Assembly: GCA_021734835.1 (NCBI GenBank)
Contig: JAIPIH010000001.1
Location: forward strand, 62,001 to 126,000
Length of the DNA stretch: 64,000 bases
Source of the DNA: Candidatus Cloacimonadota bacterium
GTDB lineage: Bacteria; Cloacimonadota; Cloacimonadia; Cloacimonadales; TCS61
Direction of reading: 5' to 3'
Shown: positions 27,911-39,295 of the stretch, one piece after another
How the letters are laid out: every line of letters begins with the position of its first letter
Numbering within the stretch: position 1 is the first letter of the stretch
Program-made: the position numbers and the translations under genes
Notes under the pieces: generated by a model
What the model was told of the DNA's origin: nothing
What the model saw: the letters and a program-made list of their open reading frames with translations, nothing else
Database searches by the model: none

Positions 27911-28300
27911 GTCAAAGAAGATAATAAGCCGAATTCTGTAAATTGCCTAAAAAGCAATCCAGTGTCTATTTCTCTAAACCGGATATTGCTATACCCGAAG
28001 GGGTTCATTTCTGACCGGTTTTAGCTGCTTACCCGAGAACTTAACAAGTTGGGCCAACTATCATTCTCCTATTTAGCATTGCACCGGATAAGGCTTTCCG
28101 AGCTTCCCGATTCACATCGGGAACTGGTAGTCTTTTACACTACCATTTCACCTTTGCCAAATACCATAAAGATATCTGGTAGTTTATTTCTGTGGAGCTA
28201 GCTTTCTGTCACCAGAACTTCCCGTTAGGAAGTATCCTGCCCTTTGGTGTTCGGACTTTCCTCCCGGCAGTTGCCGAGCAGACACTTTATCTTCTTTGAC
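27911..28300 (-). ncRNA. rnpB: RNase P RNA (catalytic subunit), bacterial class A
   Basis: The minus strand carries all hallmark RNase P RNA blocks in order: GAGGAAAGTCCG with AACACC near the 5' end, GGGCAGGATACTTCC, the GGTGACAGAAAG segment, GGTAAGCAGC-like L region, and near the 3' end ACAGAATTCGGCTTAT. The terminal P1 helix is exact: GTCAAAGAAGATAA at 28287-28300 pairs with TTATCTTCTTTGAC at 27911-27924, 14 bp. Length about 390 nt fits class A. It matures tRNA 5' ends together with RnpA, whose gene is at 32358. Confidence 0.96.
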
Positions 28301-28308
28301 TACTTAAT

Positions 28309-28314
28309 ATTATA
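28309..28314 (-). promoter_or_regulatory. -10 element of the rnpB promoter
   Basis: Consensus TATAAT on the minus strand, about nine bases before the P1 5' end. It overlaps the last Leu codon and stop codon of the upstream zinc-ribbon gene. A weak -35-like TGGCAG sits 17 bases farther up, inside the gene. Confidence 0.6.
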
Positions 28315-29014
28315 ATTGAGAAACAAGTATTCTGCCACAACTTTCACAATAAACTACGGACTCTCCTTTTTTAATATCTATTGCAACTTGTGGTCTGATT
28401 TTATATCCACAGCCGCTACAGGCATTATTTTCGGCCGATACCAGAGCTTTACGATTTCTGTTTTTTATTAGTACAGCATATCTTCGAAAAAGTTTTAACG
28501 GAATATCTTTGGCAAGCTTATTACGTTTTTCTTTTAAATCCTTGATCTCTTTCTCTACTTCCAATATTTCTTGTTCTAATCTTTTTTTATTTGTAGTTAA
28601 TTCATCTGATGCTTGTTTTTGCACTTTTTTTTCTGCATCCAGCTTTTCTTTTAACTCAGCTTCAGCTTCCATGAAGTTTAATATTTCATCATCAATAGTG
28701 GAATTATTTTTCTCCAGGTGATTGATCTCACTATTAAGTGCTTTATACTCTTTATTAGTCTCAATTGTAAGAAGTTGATTTTGATACTTGGCAATTTTTT
28801 CCTTATTTGCATTGATATCGAGTTCTTTCAATTTCTGTTTTTTCTGGTTTTCCTCAAGTTCCTGAGTTGTTGTGCTTACATTTTCATCTGCATCTTTTAG
28901 AGATTTCTTCATGCTGTTTAATTGTTGTGGTAATCTTTTTGTCAGAACATTCTTTTCACCAATTATAGTATCCAGTTTTTGCATTTTAATTAATATCTCT
29001 AATTGATCAATCAT
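28310..29014 (-). CDS. coiled-coil protein with C-terminal zinc ribbon (CdsZ/CT398-like)
   Basis: A 234-residue protein. Residues about 20-185 are nearly unbroken charged coiled coil, then a zinc ribbon C-S-G-C-G...Y-C-E-S-C-G near 200-228. This layout fits the C4-type zinc-ribbon family (CT398/CdsZ) seen widely in bacteria, often near RNA or secretion genes; the molecular role is unsettled. AAAGGGG precedes the ATG. The end of the gene contains the rnpB -10 element. Confidence 0.82.
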   Translation of the reverse strand: MIDQLEILIKMQKLDTIIGEKNVLTKRLPQQLNSMKKSLKDADENVSTTTQELEENQKKQKLKELDINANKEKIAKYQNQLLTIETNKEYKALNSEINHLEKNNSTIDDEILNFMEAEAELKEKLDAEKKVQKQASDELTTNKKRLEQEILEVEKEIKDLKEKRNKLAKDIPLKLFRRYAVLIKNRNRKALVSAENNACSGCGYKIRPQVAIDIKKGESVVYCESCGRILVSQL

Positions 29015-29037
29015 CTACACCCCTTTAAAACAAAAAA

Positions 29038-29061
29038 AGCATTTACCGATCGGCAAATGCT
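29038..29061 (-). terminator. terminator of the FapA-family gene
   Basis: Stem AGCATTT/AAATGCT extended by an internal CCG/CGG pair, followed on the minus strand by a run of T (29031-29037). It separates the FapA-like gene from the zinc-ribbon gene. Confidence 0.75.
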
Positions 29062-29163
29062 TAGTTTTATTTTTTAAATCTTTATTCTCACTCGTTTTTA
29101 TCCAAAGATACTTCACTTTCTATATACCTACTTTTTAATTTTACTAACAATTGATTTTTTATG

Positions 29164-30429
29164 TCAAATTTTGTCAACTTCATTTATCACCAGTCCAGTT
29201 TCACCTACACTTATTTCTATACTATGCTTTTCTTCTGTAAACTCAATCTTGTCTTTTAGAATCCTGATTTCTGAGTTAGGATAAACCTTTTCTTTAATAG
29301 TTATTGTCAGTGATTCCTGGTTGATTGGATTTTCTGAAATCTCGCTAAATTCAGTTTGCAAAGACTTCAGCTGATCAACTAGTGAAACGATAGCTGATTC
29401 TTCATCTGCTTCCGATTTTCTTCTTAGGGTATTTAGTTTATGTCCTATTATTTTTATTTGTTGCTTTGTAAAGGGTTTGATCCCAATCTCAACTTCAGTT
29501 AAGATACCAAGTGGACTGCCAACAGAGAACAGTTGCAATTCTATACCACTCTGGATTACACCTCCTGAGATCGAACAATTATCTGCAGCTTTAATTGCAC
29601 CATTAGCATAGATCAGGCTATTTCGGGCACTTTTATTTATCGTGATCTCTCCGGATGCAGAAATTTTAGCTCTTTCGGCATAATCTAATATCACATTTCC
29701 GTGAACAATAATCCCGGTACTCAGACAATCTCTGATATTTCCTTTTACCCAAAGGTCACCAAAAATTTCCAAATTTGAATTACTTATAACACCATCGATC
29801 GTAGTGTTGCCATATATAGTTTTTGTTGTGTTGTCGATATCTTCAGAAATGAAGCTTGTTTTTACACAGATTCTATTCTCACGATCAAAGTAAGGATATC
29901 CGGCATCAGCAGCTAGCATTTGATTTGTCTCGGCTGAAAAGTAAACATTATTCCCAAAATATTCTTCTACATTTATTTTGGATCCAGTGCTTTCCTTCAG
30001 CGATTTCCCAAATATATCTTTTCCTTCTTCTTTTGAATCACCCCTTGAAACATCAGCTAACGCTTGATCTTTTTCAACCTTGATAAAATCGGACAGGTCT
30101 TCCAATTCATAGTGTTCATTGAAGTTTATGCATGAATCAGCTTCAAACAAAAATGTTATTCCCGGTTGAGAATTCTCCGCAATTGAGCGAGCTATTAGAA
30201 ATGGTTTACCTAATTCTTTTTTGATTTCATTTTTTTCGTTATATTGTTTTGCATTTTCAAAACCGTATTTTATGCCAACAGACGATATCAAAGCTGTGAT
30301 CTCCTTCTCATCTAACATTTTAGAATTATTTTCAATCGTGAGATAAGCAGAAAGATTATCCTTTGATATTGTTAATAACAGCGATTTATCCTGATTTGCA
30401 TATACTTTACCATTAATAATATTATCCAT
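29164..30429 (-). CDS. FapA family (DUF342) protein
   Basis: A 421-residue protein from the ATG at 30429 (an in-frame ATG at 30465 lacks a ribosome site; AGAG fits the chosen one). The middle (about 210-330) is a right-handed parallel beta-helix of short hydrophobic strands, for example L-E-I-F-G-D-L-W-V-K-G-N-I, I-I-V-H-G-N-V-I and I-Y-A-N-G-A-I, the FapA/DUF342 core. FapA-type proteins are linked to polar flagellar control or cell-shape functions; no flagellar genes are nearby. An E-E-G-K-D-I-F-G-K segment near 133-141 is also typical. Confidence 0.85.
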   Translation of the reverse strand: MDNIINGKVYANQDKSLLLTISKDNLSAYLTIENNSKMLDEKEITALISSVGIKYGFENAKQYNEKNEIKKELGKPFLIARSIAENSQPGITFLFEADSCINFNEHYELEDLSDFIKVEKDQALADVSRGDSKEEGKDIFGKSLKESTGSKINVEEYFGNNVYFSAETNQMLAADAGYPYFDRENRICVKTSFISEDIDNTTKTIYGNTTIDGVISNSNLEIFGDLWVKGNIRDCLSTGIIVHGNVILDYAERAKISASGEITINKSARNSLIYANGAIKAADNCSISGGVIQSGIELQLFSVGSPLGILTEVEIGIKPFTKQQIKIIGHKLNTLRRKSEADEESAIVSLVDQLKSLQTEFSEISENPINQESLTITIKEKVYPNSEIRILKDKIEFTEEKHSIEISVGETGLVINEVDKI

Positions 30430-32082
<1,653 letters not shown>

Positions 32083-32146
32083 AGTCAGGATAGCGCTCCA
32101 CAAATAAATCTTGACAGTAAAACTTCCTATTTCAGTTTGTTTCAGT

Positions 32147-32155
32147 TGTTATAAT
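32147..32155 (+). promoter_or_regulatory. extended -10 promoter element for rpmH operon
   Basis: TGTTATAAT, an extended -10 with a consensus hexamer, 62 bases before the rpmH ATG. Second and third AT hexamers (TATACT at 32185, TATAAT at 32194) are also present, so the exact start is uncertain. A TTGACA at 32111 is too far upstream (33 bases) to pair with it. Confidence 0.5.
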
Positions 32156-32216
32156 AAGTTATGTAATAAAGAGTTAAGATATAGTATACTAGATATAATC
32201 TATAAGGAGAATCAAA

Positions 32217-32357
32217 ATGAAAAGGACTTATCAACCTCATAACAGAAAGAGGAAGAATAAGCATGGATTTCGCTTACGAATGTCTACAAAAGCTGGTCGT
32301 AAAGTATTAGCCAGAAGAAGAGCAAAAGGTAGAACTCGCTTAACTGTAAGCGACTAA
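32217..32357 (+). CDS. rpmH: 50S ribosomal protein L34
   Basis: A 46-residue, very basic protein. It opens [12 protein letters not shown] and continues [23 protein letters not shown], the unmistakable L34 sequence. AAGGAG lies nine bases before the ATG. It begins the conserved rpmH-rnpA-yidD-yidC-jag cluster, and rnpA starts on the base after its stop. Confidence 0.97.
   Translation: MKRTYQPHNRKRKNKHGFRLRMSTKAGRKVLARRRAKGRTRLTVSD
32337..32352 (+). other. hairpin at the rpmH 3' end, before rnpA
   Basis: CGCTTA/TAAGCG with a 4-base loop, ending six bases before the rnpA ATG and inside the last codons of rpmH. The rnpA start has no visible ribosome site, so the hairpin may affect coupling between the two genes. 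Confidence 0.45.
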
Positions 32358-32672
32358 ATGCAGTATATCACTACCAGGCAAGAATACCAAAGTGTTTATG
32401 AAGACAATGTTAAAACAGAAAGTGAACTTTTTGTTTTCTTAAAGAAAAAAATACCGGAAAATAATTTTGCTGTTGGTTTTGTTGTAAGTAAGAAAATTGG
32501 AAATGCTGTAAAGCGGAACAAAGTTAAAAGGCGTATTCGTGCCTTTCTTAGAGAGAGTGAACAGTTATATCCTACTGGTATAAAATTAGTGATTGTTGCA
32601 AAATCTGATGCTGGTAAAGCAGCTTGGCAAGAGATTAAAGATGACTTAACCCAATTAATTAGAAATATATGA
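32358..32672 (+). CDS. rnpA: RNase P protein component
   Basis: A 104-residue basic protein. The core F-V-V-S-K-K-I-G-N-A-V-K-R-N-K-V-K-R-R holds the RNR-type motif (K-R-N-K-V-K-R-R) that contacts RNase P RNA. The ATG directly follows the rpmH stop without a ribosome site, implying translational coupling. Its RNA partner rnpB is about 4 kb away on the other strand. Confidence 0.93.
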   Translation: MQYITTRQEYQSVYEDNVKTESELFVFLKKKIPENNFAVGFVVSKKIGNAVKRNKVKRRIRAFLRESEQLYPTGIKLVIVAKSDAGKAAWQEIKDDLTQLIRNI

Positions 32673-32673
32673 T

Positions 32674-32892
32674 ATGAGCTTTTTTAACAAAGTCGCGATA
32701 GTGATCATTACTTTTTACAGAAAATTTATTTCTGTTTTCTTACCACCTTCCTGCCGATTCACTCCTACTTGCAGTCAATATTCATTTGAAGCATTTAATA
32801 AATTTTCATTGTTAAAAGCATTAAAATTATCAATTTTTAGGATATTAAAGTGTCACCCTTTTCATGCAGGCGGACATGACCCATTACCTTAA
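32674..32892 (+). CDS. yidD: membrane protein insertion efficiency factor YidD
   Basis: A 72-residue protein with F-Y-R-K-F-I-S, P-P-S-C-R-F-T-P-T-C-S-Q-Y and C-H-P-F-H-A-G-G-H-D-P, the conserved YidD core. The start is one base past the rnpA stop, and yidC begins 9 bases downstream. It assists YidC/Sec insertion at the inner membrane. Confidence 0.95.
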   Translation: MSFFNKVAIVIITFYRKFISVFLPPSCRFTPTCSQYSFEAFNKFSLLKALKLSIFRILKCHPFHAGGHDPLP

Positions 32893-32901
32893 GGAGCAGC
32901 A

Positions 32902-34509
32902 ATGGACAAACGAACCTTATTAGCAGTATTGCTTATTCTCGTTGTTTTTTGGTTAAGCAGTGAATTTCTCTGGAAAAGAAATGCCGCTGACCAACAAATA
33001 AAGAAACCGGAAAAAGATGATAATCAACCAGTTACTCAGGTCCAAGAGACTTCACAACCCGAGGAATCACTTCAAATAAACGAAACGAAAATACCGGCAA
33101 CAGAAAGTGATATCCAAATTAACAATAATATAGTTCTGGAAAATGAACTTATTAAGATTTCGTTTAGTAATAGTGGAGCTGTTATTAACTCTGTTCAGAT
33201 GAAGAAATTTTATTTGAAAGATAAAATTGCTCATGCGGAGTTGATAAATACTAATGGCAGTATTTTAAGCACAAAAGTAACTGATAATACTGGTAATATT
33301 TTCAGTTACACAAATGTACCTTTTGCTTATGAACTTGATGAGTTTAATAACAAGTTAACTTTTACCTCCAGTTCGGACATGGGAACTCTGAAGAAGATTT
33401 TTATACTTACAGATGATTATAAAGTAAAAATGGAAACTCAATTATTTGGTTTTGAAAATTTGAGTAAGTACGAGATCGGCTTGACAAGTGGGATTGCAGA
33501 TACAGAAGAATATTTGAAAATGAAAAGCAGAGTCTATGCAATTATGAGTCAGGTTGATAATGACATTAGCAAGATCAAGCTTTCAAAATTGAAGGAAGAA
33601 ACAAAAATCTCCGGAAAGATTGACTGGGCAGCTATTCGATCTAAATATTTCACCTTGGCAATAATCCCGGAAAAACTTATCGATATGAATCAGCTTATTG
33701 CCTACGACAACAATGACAGCCCTGCGTTGAGATTATCTGTTTCAGTAGCGGGCAATCAGATTTCCCACGACTACAGTTTATTTTTGGGACCTTTAGATTA
33801 TAAAAAATTAAAACAATATAATAACGGCATTGAGAATATTGTAGAGATGGGACCTAAGTTTCTGCAAGGTCTAACCAAATTATTTTCCTGGTTTCTTACT
33901 CTATTATATAGCATAATCCCAAGCTGGGGAATAGTGATAATTATCTTTGCAATAATTCTGAAAACCTTACTTTACCCGTTAACACACAAGAGTTTTGAAT
34001 CGACCACAAAAATGCAGAAGATCCAGCCAATAACGAAAGAACTCCAGGCAAAACATAAAGGTGATCCTCAAAAGATGAATGTGGAACTGAAAAAAGTATA
34101 TAAAGAGCATGGAGTTAATCCTTTAGGCGGTTGTCTTCCTATGCTGCTTCAAATGCCGGTAATATTCGCACTTTATCCTCTCCTCAGATACTCAATAGCT
34201 TTACGGCAAGCAAGCTTTGGCTGGTTACCTGACTTATCGGAACCAGACCCTATCTGGGCGTTACCAATTTTAATGGCTGTGTTCATGTTCGTGCAGCAGA
34301 AGTTAATGTCTCCTGCTAAACAAAACGCAGAGGAAATGGATGATAAACAAAAAGCTCAAAGCCAATCGCAAAAAATGATGTTGTATTTCATGCCGATTAT
34401 GATGTTCTTTATTTTTAAAGGATTATCATCCGGTTTGGTATTGTACTGGACTGTATTCTCCATTATCGGATCTATTCAGCAATATTTCATTAAGAAAAAA
34501 TTTATTTAA
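32902..34509 (+). CDS. yidC: membrane protein insertase YidC
   Basis: A 535-residue Gram-negative-type YidC. An N-terminal anchor (about 5-22) is followed by a Gln/Glu-rich linker, a periplasmic beta-supersandwich domain (about 75-310), and the conserved five-helix insertase region from about 326 (S-W-G-I-V-I-I-I-F-A, P-L-T-H-K-S, G-G-C-L-P-M-L-L-Q-M-P, L-Y-W-T-V-F-S-I). AAGGAG before the ATG. Confidence 0.97.
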   Translation: MDKRTLLAVLLILVVFWLSSEFLWKRNAADQQIKKPEKDDNQPVTQVQETSQPEESLQINETKIPATESDIQINNNIVLENELIKISFSNSGAVINSVQMKKFYLKDKIAHAELINTNGSILSTKVTDNTGNIFSYTNVPFAYELDEFNNKLTFTSSSDMGTLKKIFILTDDYKVKMETQLFGFENLSKYEIGLTSGIADTEEYLKMKSRVYAIMSQVDNDISKIKLSKLKEETKISGKIDWAAIRSKYFTLAIIPEKLIDMNQLIAYDNNDSPALRLSVSVAGNQISHDYSLFLGPLDYKKLKQYNNGIENIVEMGPKFLQGLTKLFSWFLTLLYSIIPSWGIVIIIFAIILKTLLYPLTHKSFESTTKMQKIQPITKELQAKHKGDPQKMNVELKKVYKEHGVNPLGGCLPMLLQMPVIFALYPLLRYSIALRQASFGWLPDLSEPDPIWALPILMAVFMFVQQKLMSPAKQNAEEMDDKQKAQSQSQKMMLYFMPIMMFFIFKGLSSGLVLYWTVFSIIGSIQQYFIKKKFI

Positions 34510-34522
34510 GGAATTAACAACC

Positions 34523-35275
34523 ATGAAAGAAACATTAGTAACAGGAAAATCTACCTCAAAACTTATCTCCGCTTTTATGAAAAAAAATAATCTTGATCTC
34601 AATGATTTCAAATTCGAAGTTGTAGAAGAAGGATCATCCGGATTTCTTGGATTAGGATCAAAACCAACAACTATCAAGTTTGTTTACGATGACACTAAAG
34701 TAAAAATTAATAACATTAAACCTGAACAGGTGAAAAATGCATCGAAAAAACAAAATATCCCTAAATCTGACCTGAAAAATGCTAAGGATGTCTCCAATTT
34801 GATCAAAGATTTTGCAGAAGGTATTCTCGCAAGAATGAATATAGAATCGAGCACAGTTAATGTAATTTTAGAAGGTAAAACATATTACGTAAATATCAGT
34901 AATGCTCAAGAGGCAGGTTTTCTGATAGGCAAAGAAGCTAAATTGCTTAATAGTTTTCAACATTTACTGAATCAGATGGTCAATAAAAGTGAAAAGAGAA
35001 AAATCCGCTTGCTTGTAGATATCGATGGTTATAGAGAAAGACGTACAAAAGCTTTATTGGAAAAGGTCGAAAATTTATCTCAAAAGGTTAAAGATAAAGG
35101 AAGAAGTTATACTATGGAACCTCTGCCTGCCAGTACAAGAAAAGTTGTGCATCAATTTGTCGAGAAAGATTCAAAACTGAGAACGAGGACAATTGGTGAA
35201 GGCTCCAGAAAACGCGTTGTAATTCTACCTGTCAAGAAAGCAGATAACAGTAAGAAGAGTTCCAAGAAAGAATAG
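34523..35275 (+). CDS. jag: Jag/KhpB RNA-binding protein (R3H domain)
   Basis: A 250-residue protein. A Jag-N domain (about 3-55, with G-S-S-G-F-L-G-L-G-S-K), a KH-type domain (about 85-165, G-F-L-I-G-K-E-A near 133-140) and an R3H domain at the end (R-K-V-V-H...S-K-L-R-T-R-T-I-G-E-G-S) are all visible. It binds RNA and is linked to cell envelope regulation. AAGGAA start, 13 bases after yidC. In many bacteria mnmE follows; here a convergent gene does. Confidence 0.92.
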   Translation: MKETLVTGKSTSKLISAFMKKNNLDLNDFKFEVVEEGSSGFLGLGSKPTTIKFVYDDTKVKINNIKPEQVKNASKKQNIPKSDLKNAKDVSNLIKDFAEGILARMNIESSTVNVILEGKTYYVNISNAQEAGFLIGKEAKLLNSFQHLLNQMVNKSEKRKIRLLVDIDGYRERRTKALLEKVENLSQKVKDKGRSYTMEPLPASTRKVVHQFVEKDSKLRTRTIGEGSRKRVVILPVKKADNSKKSSKKE

Positions 35276-35332
35276 ATATGACCTTTTTATCTTTCGAAAA
35301 TTTCTTTCAAGTTTTTGAAATTCGATAATCCT

Positions 35333-36871
35333 CTATTCCCAAAATTTTTTATCAAGACTTCTATACTGAACAGCCTCACTGATATGCTGAACACAAATAT
35401 TTTCAGATCCTTCCAGATCCGCGATGGTTCTGGATACTTTTAATATTCTATCATACGCTCTAGCAGATAATCCCATTTTATCCATTGCCATTTTCAATAC
35501 TGATTCACTATCTCCATTCAAAATGCAATGTTTTCTGATCTGTTTCGGATTCATCTGAGAATTACTGAAAATCTTGCTGTCTTTAAACCTTTCCAGTTGT
35601 ATAGTGCGTGATTTATTTACCCGTTCTCTAATACTTACTGATCTTTCTCCTGATGGGATACTACTCAGTTCATCATATTTAACTGCAGGAACTTCAATAT
35701 GTATGTCGATGCGGTCCAAAAGCGGACCTGATATCCGTGAGCGATATCTTTGAATATTGCCGATAGGGCAAGAGCAGGTGTGACCTTTAACATCGCTGCC
35801 AAAGTATCCGCAAGGACAAGGATTCATAGAAGCTACCAACATAAATTTTGCCGGAAATTCCAAACTTTGTGTTGCTCGTGAAATAGTCACTACCTCATCT
35901 TCAAGGGGTTGGCGTAATACTTCTAGAACAGATTTTTTGAATTCCGGAAGTTCATCCAGAAAAAGTACTCCGTTATGTGATAGTGATACTTCTCCCGGTT
36001 TTGGATAACTGCCTCCGCCAATAAGTGCGACATCACTTATAGTATGATGTGGAGATCGAAAAGGACGACTGGTCTTAATTCCTTTTTGAGCTCCGATGAA
36101 ACCTGCAACCGAATGGATTTTTGTTGTTTCCAAAGCTTCTTCCAAAGTAAATCCGGGTAAAATTGTAGGAATTCTACGAGCTAACATTGTTTTTCCTGAG
36201 CCGGGTGGACCCAGCATAAGAACATTATGACCTCCGGCGGCAGCTACTTCCAAAGCTCGTTTTACATGATATTGCCCTTTAACATCAAACATATCAACCG
36301 GACTTTCATTCAAGTGTGAAAACATCTCGGTTTTATCTACTTTAAATGGTTCTATTGATATTTTACCCTCTAAAAAATTTACAACATCATTTAAGGAAGT
36401 TGCAGGATAAACATTCAATTCGTCAATGATTGCAGCCTCCTTAGCATTTTCATAAGGAAGAATGAGTCCATCCATTTTATCTTTCCAACAAGCAACAGCA
36501 ACAGGTAAAACCCCATTTACAGGTCTCAAACTGCCATCGAGCGACAGTTCTCCAATAAAAGCATATTTTTCTAATTTTTCTGTTTGTAAATGGTTGAGGG
36601 CATATACAAGTGCAAGAGAGGTGGGTAAATCAAGAGCTACGCCGTCTTTTTTTATATCCGCTGGTGCTAAGTTGACAGTATAGCAATGAGTTGGAAACCG
36701 AAAACCCGAATTTTTTATTGCAGCAGAAACTCTGTCTTTACTCTCTTTGACTGAATTAGAAGGTAGTCCAACAATAGAAAATTTGGCTAATCCTCCTTTA
36801 ATATCAGCTTCTACGGTTATTTGTTGAGCATTGATCCCCTGGATAGCATAAGATATTGTTTTCCCGTACAT
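35333..36871 (-). CDS. comM: YifB/ComM family Mg-chelatase-like AAA+ ATPase
   Basis: A 512-residue protein from the ATG at 36871 (a GTG at 36877 is too close to AAGGAG). An N-terminal Lon-like domain (about 15-170) is followed by Walker A G-P-P-G-S-G-K-T near 219, [13 protein letters not shown], Walker [12 protein letters not shown], and a Cys-rich C-P-C-G-Y-F...C-S-C-P insert. ComM helps branch migration during natural transformation; other transformation genes are not in the window except a comF-type gene at 58246. Confidence 0.93.
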   Translation of the reverse strand: MYGKTISYAIQGINAQQITVEADIKGGLAKFSIVGLPSNSVKESKDRVSAAIKNSGFRFPTHCYTVNLAPADIKKDGVALDLPTSLALVYALNHLQTEKLEKYAFIGELSLDGSLRPVNGVLPVAVACWKDKMDGLILPYENAKEAAIIDELNVYPATSLNDVVNFLEGKISIEPFKVDKTEMFSHLNESPVDMFDVKGQYHVKRALEVAAAGGHNVLMLGPPGSGKTMLARRIPTILPGFTLEEALETTKIHSVAGFIGAQKGIKTSRPFRSPHHTISDVALIGGGSYPKPGEVSLSHNGVLFLDELPEFKKSVLEVLRQPLEDEVVTISRATQSLEFPAKFMLVASMNPCPCGYFGSDVKGHTCSCPIGNIQRYRSRISGPLLDRIDIHIEVPAVKYDELSSIPSGERSVSIRERVNKSRTIQLERFKDSKIFSNSQMNPKQIRKHCILNGDSESVLKMAMDKMGLSARAYDRILKVSRTIADLEGSENICVQHISEAVQYRSLDKKFWE

Positions 36872-36892
36872 TTCCACTCCTTTATACTCTGT

Positions 36893-39295
36893 TCATTTAC
36901 CAATAACAGTTGTTATTTTCTTTGAATACACTTTTTCACTATCTCTTGCAGTAGCCTGCATTAAAATTATATAGATACCAACCGGCAGTTTTGTACCATC
37001 ATCATTTCTGCCATCCCAAATAATGTTTCCTTCGGAAGCTTGTAAAACTTGGTCCACTAATCTTCTCACCATTCTTCCTTTCAGATCAAAAATACGTAGA
37101 GTGACGGTACTTAATATCTCCGGTAAAGAGAAAGAAAAAACAGTACGTTCTTCACGATAAGGCGAGAAGGGATTCGGTGATACCTTCAGCTTCATAGTAT
37201 TGGGCAGTACTTCGACAAAAATACTATTTGCTCTTCCCGGTGTACAGCCTGAAGTAGACGGTCCCCAATTACGAGAATCAGGCGCTATTTGCGAATTTAC
37301 TCTTTCAATAGAAACGCCATCCAGATTATCATTCCATTCCGGACAATAGAAAAATTCTTCAATATAATTATCAAACAAATCCGAAACAATCATATTTTCA
37401 CCATTATTCGATAAACTCTGTAAGCCAGTTAGGACGGTAACATGCTCAATATTGTATTTATGTTTTAGGGCAACCATATCACTCTCTGATCCTGTAATAA
37501 GATAGTATTGTTCCGGGCAATACGGCAGCTGAAGCGTATCATCATCTACTACGATGACAATTTCGGCTGCGTTGGGAATAATGAAGTTGTTGATTATCTC
37601 TATCCATTCAGGCTCATCCCCTTCCGGATCATACATGATCTCATTAATTACAAAAGGAAAGGCAGAATTATTGTAAAAGCTAAATGCACTATTATTTTCC
37701 GAATTCAAATCATTTTCTGAAGATATCTCATACAAAAAGCTGTAGTATCCATTTTGGGGAACTGGAGAATTAAATGAATAAACCAATGAATCTTCAAAAC
37801 TAAGATCATCAGTGAAAATGTTTTCTCCGGGATATTCACCATTGCAAATCAAGGTGGAATTAACAGTAACTTCTGAAATATTATCCAAACCTTCGTTGTT
37901 TATAATAATTGAATGCTCAATGTTATTTTCGCTAATTTCCATATCTAAGTACATTAAACTGAGATCATATTGGAGTGGTAAAACACTATTGGCATAAGTT
38001 GGTGTACCTAAGCTATCAAAGCAGACATCCCAAGAAATATTTTCATCATCAAAAGGATCAATTCTTTCAATTGAGAAATCACTGGGACAACTATTTCCGT
38101 TGTATGAAGTTGAATCGAATTGAGTAGCAAATTCATCTTTCAAACATAATGTCTCATCTGTGTTATTCAGTGAAGTCCATCCAGAAGCAAGAATAACATT
38201 TTCTGGAATACAAGCCGGATAAGTCTGCATAAATAAAATTGAATCCTGGCAGACAATAATATATTCTTCCGCCGGGAAAGATCCACTAAAGTCAATTGTA
38301 CCGCCAGATGCGTCTGTTATCCTCAAGTTATCCACATTATATGCACAATCTGTTCGGTTGAATATCTCAACCCACTCTTGATTTGTAGTTAATGGCTTGA
38401 ACATGATCTCATTTATCACAAAGGGTGAATCACCGTTCAGAAAAGAACAATGGGCAACATTATTATCTAATTCATTATCATTAAAGTAGATAAGCTCAAC
38501 TTCTATCTGATTGTATATGCCAGTAAGCTCAGCTATTTGGCAGGTGAATTCTATCGTTGTTTCTGCCGGAATAGCAGGAAGCTGATAAGTGTTAGTTAGT
38601 TGGTTATTTATATAAACTTCAAGGCTGGCGGCCGAGTTATCCACATTTTCTACGGATAAGTTTTCTATTTCCATTTGAAGCCAGTAATTACCTTGATTTT
38701 CGTAAGTTTCCAAATTACATATAGCTAAATCAATCGGATAGAAATTAGTTTCCCCTGGTGTTGGCTGATTACATTCGAAAAAATCCACTTCACAATTATT
38801 AGAATCTTCTCCGTCTGTGATTCTGGCCAAAGTATTTCCACTGGAAACGTCCGGAGCAAAATAAACACCGGGATTGAAAAGATCATCCGGTAAATTATTG
38901 GAGTTGGGTGAATCATACAGAACAGTATCAGTGTATAATGTATCAGGAGAAACTAAGCGGATTCCATCAGTTTCCGAACCTCCATTTTGAAATGCTAGAT
39001 TAGCTGTAAGATCAACATTAAGAACAAATTCTTCCCCAATGAGAAAAAAGGAATTAGGGTAAATTATATTATTACCGAACTGATCAAAAGTTAGAACTGT
39101 CTCAAATTCACTACCAGCTTTCTCGATTTTCCAAGAAGCTAAATCTACTGAAATATCAGAATAGTTGTAAAGTTCAATCCATTCATAACCGCTATCTGTA
39201 CTTTCAGGGTCATAAAGGACTTCATTGATCACAATGTCTTGTGCAAAAAGACAAAAGACAAAGAAACTCAAAAACAATCCTATAGAAATTTTCAT
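36893..39295 (-). CDS. secreted lamin-tail-domain protein with type A C-terminal sorting domain
   Basis: An 800-residue exported protein. Signal peptide (M-K-I-S-I-G, cleavage near F-A|Q-D). Three LTD-type segments begin I-V-I-N-E-V-L-Y-D-P, F-V-I-N-E-I-M-F-K-P and F-V-I-N-E-I-M-Y-D-P, each with W-[IV]-E-[LI]. Between them are CARDB-like beta modules. The end is the FlgD-like sorting domain (S-P-N-P-F-S-P...D-L-K-G-R-M-V-R). Probably a surface or secreted protein; enzymatic domains are not visible. Confidence 0.85.
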   Translation of the reverse strand: MKISIGLFLSFFVFCLFAQDIVINEVLYDPESTDSGYEWIELYNYSDISVDLASWKIEKAGSEFETVLTFDQFGNNIIYPNSFFLIGEEFVLNVDLTANLAFQNGGSETDGIRLVSPDTLYTDTVLYDSPNSNNLPDDLFNPGVYFAPDVSSGNTLARITDGEDSNNCEVDFFECNQPTPGETNFYPIDLAICNLETYENQGNYWLQMEIENLSVENVDNSAASLEVYINNQLTNTYQLPAIPAETTIEFTCQIAELTGIYNQIEVELIYFNDNELDNNVAHCSFLNGDSPFVINEIMFKPLTTNQEWVEIFNRTDCAYNVDNLRITDASGGTIDFSGSFPAEEYIIVCQDSILFMQTYPACIPENVILASGWTSLNNTDETLCLKDEFATQFDSTSYNGNSCPSDFSIERIDPFDDENISWDVCFDSLGTPTYANSVLPLQYDLSLMYLDMEISENNIEHSIIINNEGLDNISEVTVNSTLICNGEYPGENIFTDDLSFEDSLVYSFNSPVPQNGYYSFLYEISSENDLNSENNSAFSFYNNSAFPFVINEIMYDPEGDEPEWIEIINNFIIPNAAEIVIVVDDDTLQLPYCPEQYYLITGSESDMVALKHKYNIEHVTVLTGLQSLSNNGENMIVSDLFDNYIEEFFYCPEWNDNLDGVSIERVNSQIAPDSRNWGPSTSGCTPGRANSIFVEVLPNTMKLKVSPNPFSPYREERTVFSFSLPEILSTVTLRIFDLKGRMVRRLVDQVLQASEGNIIWDGRNDDGTKLPVGIYIILMQATARDSEKVYSKKITTVIGK

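Noticed and set aside
35294-35325. Possible hairpin between jag and the comM-like gene
   Set aside because: AT-rich and imperfect, without a clear T-run; too weak to call a terminator.
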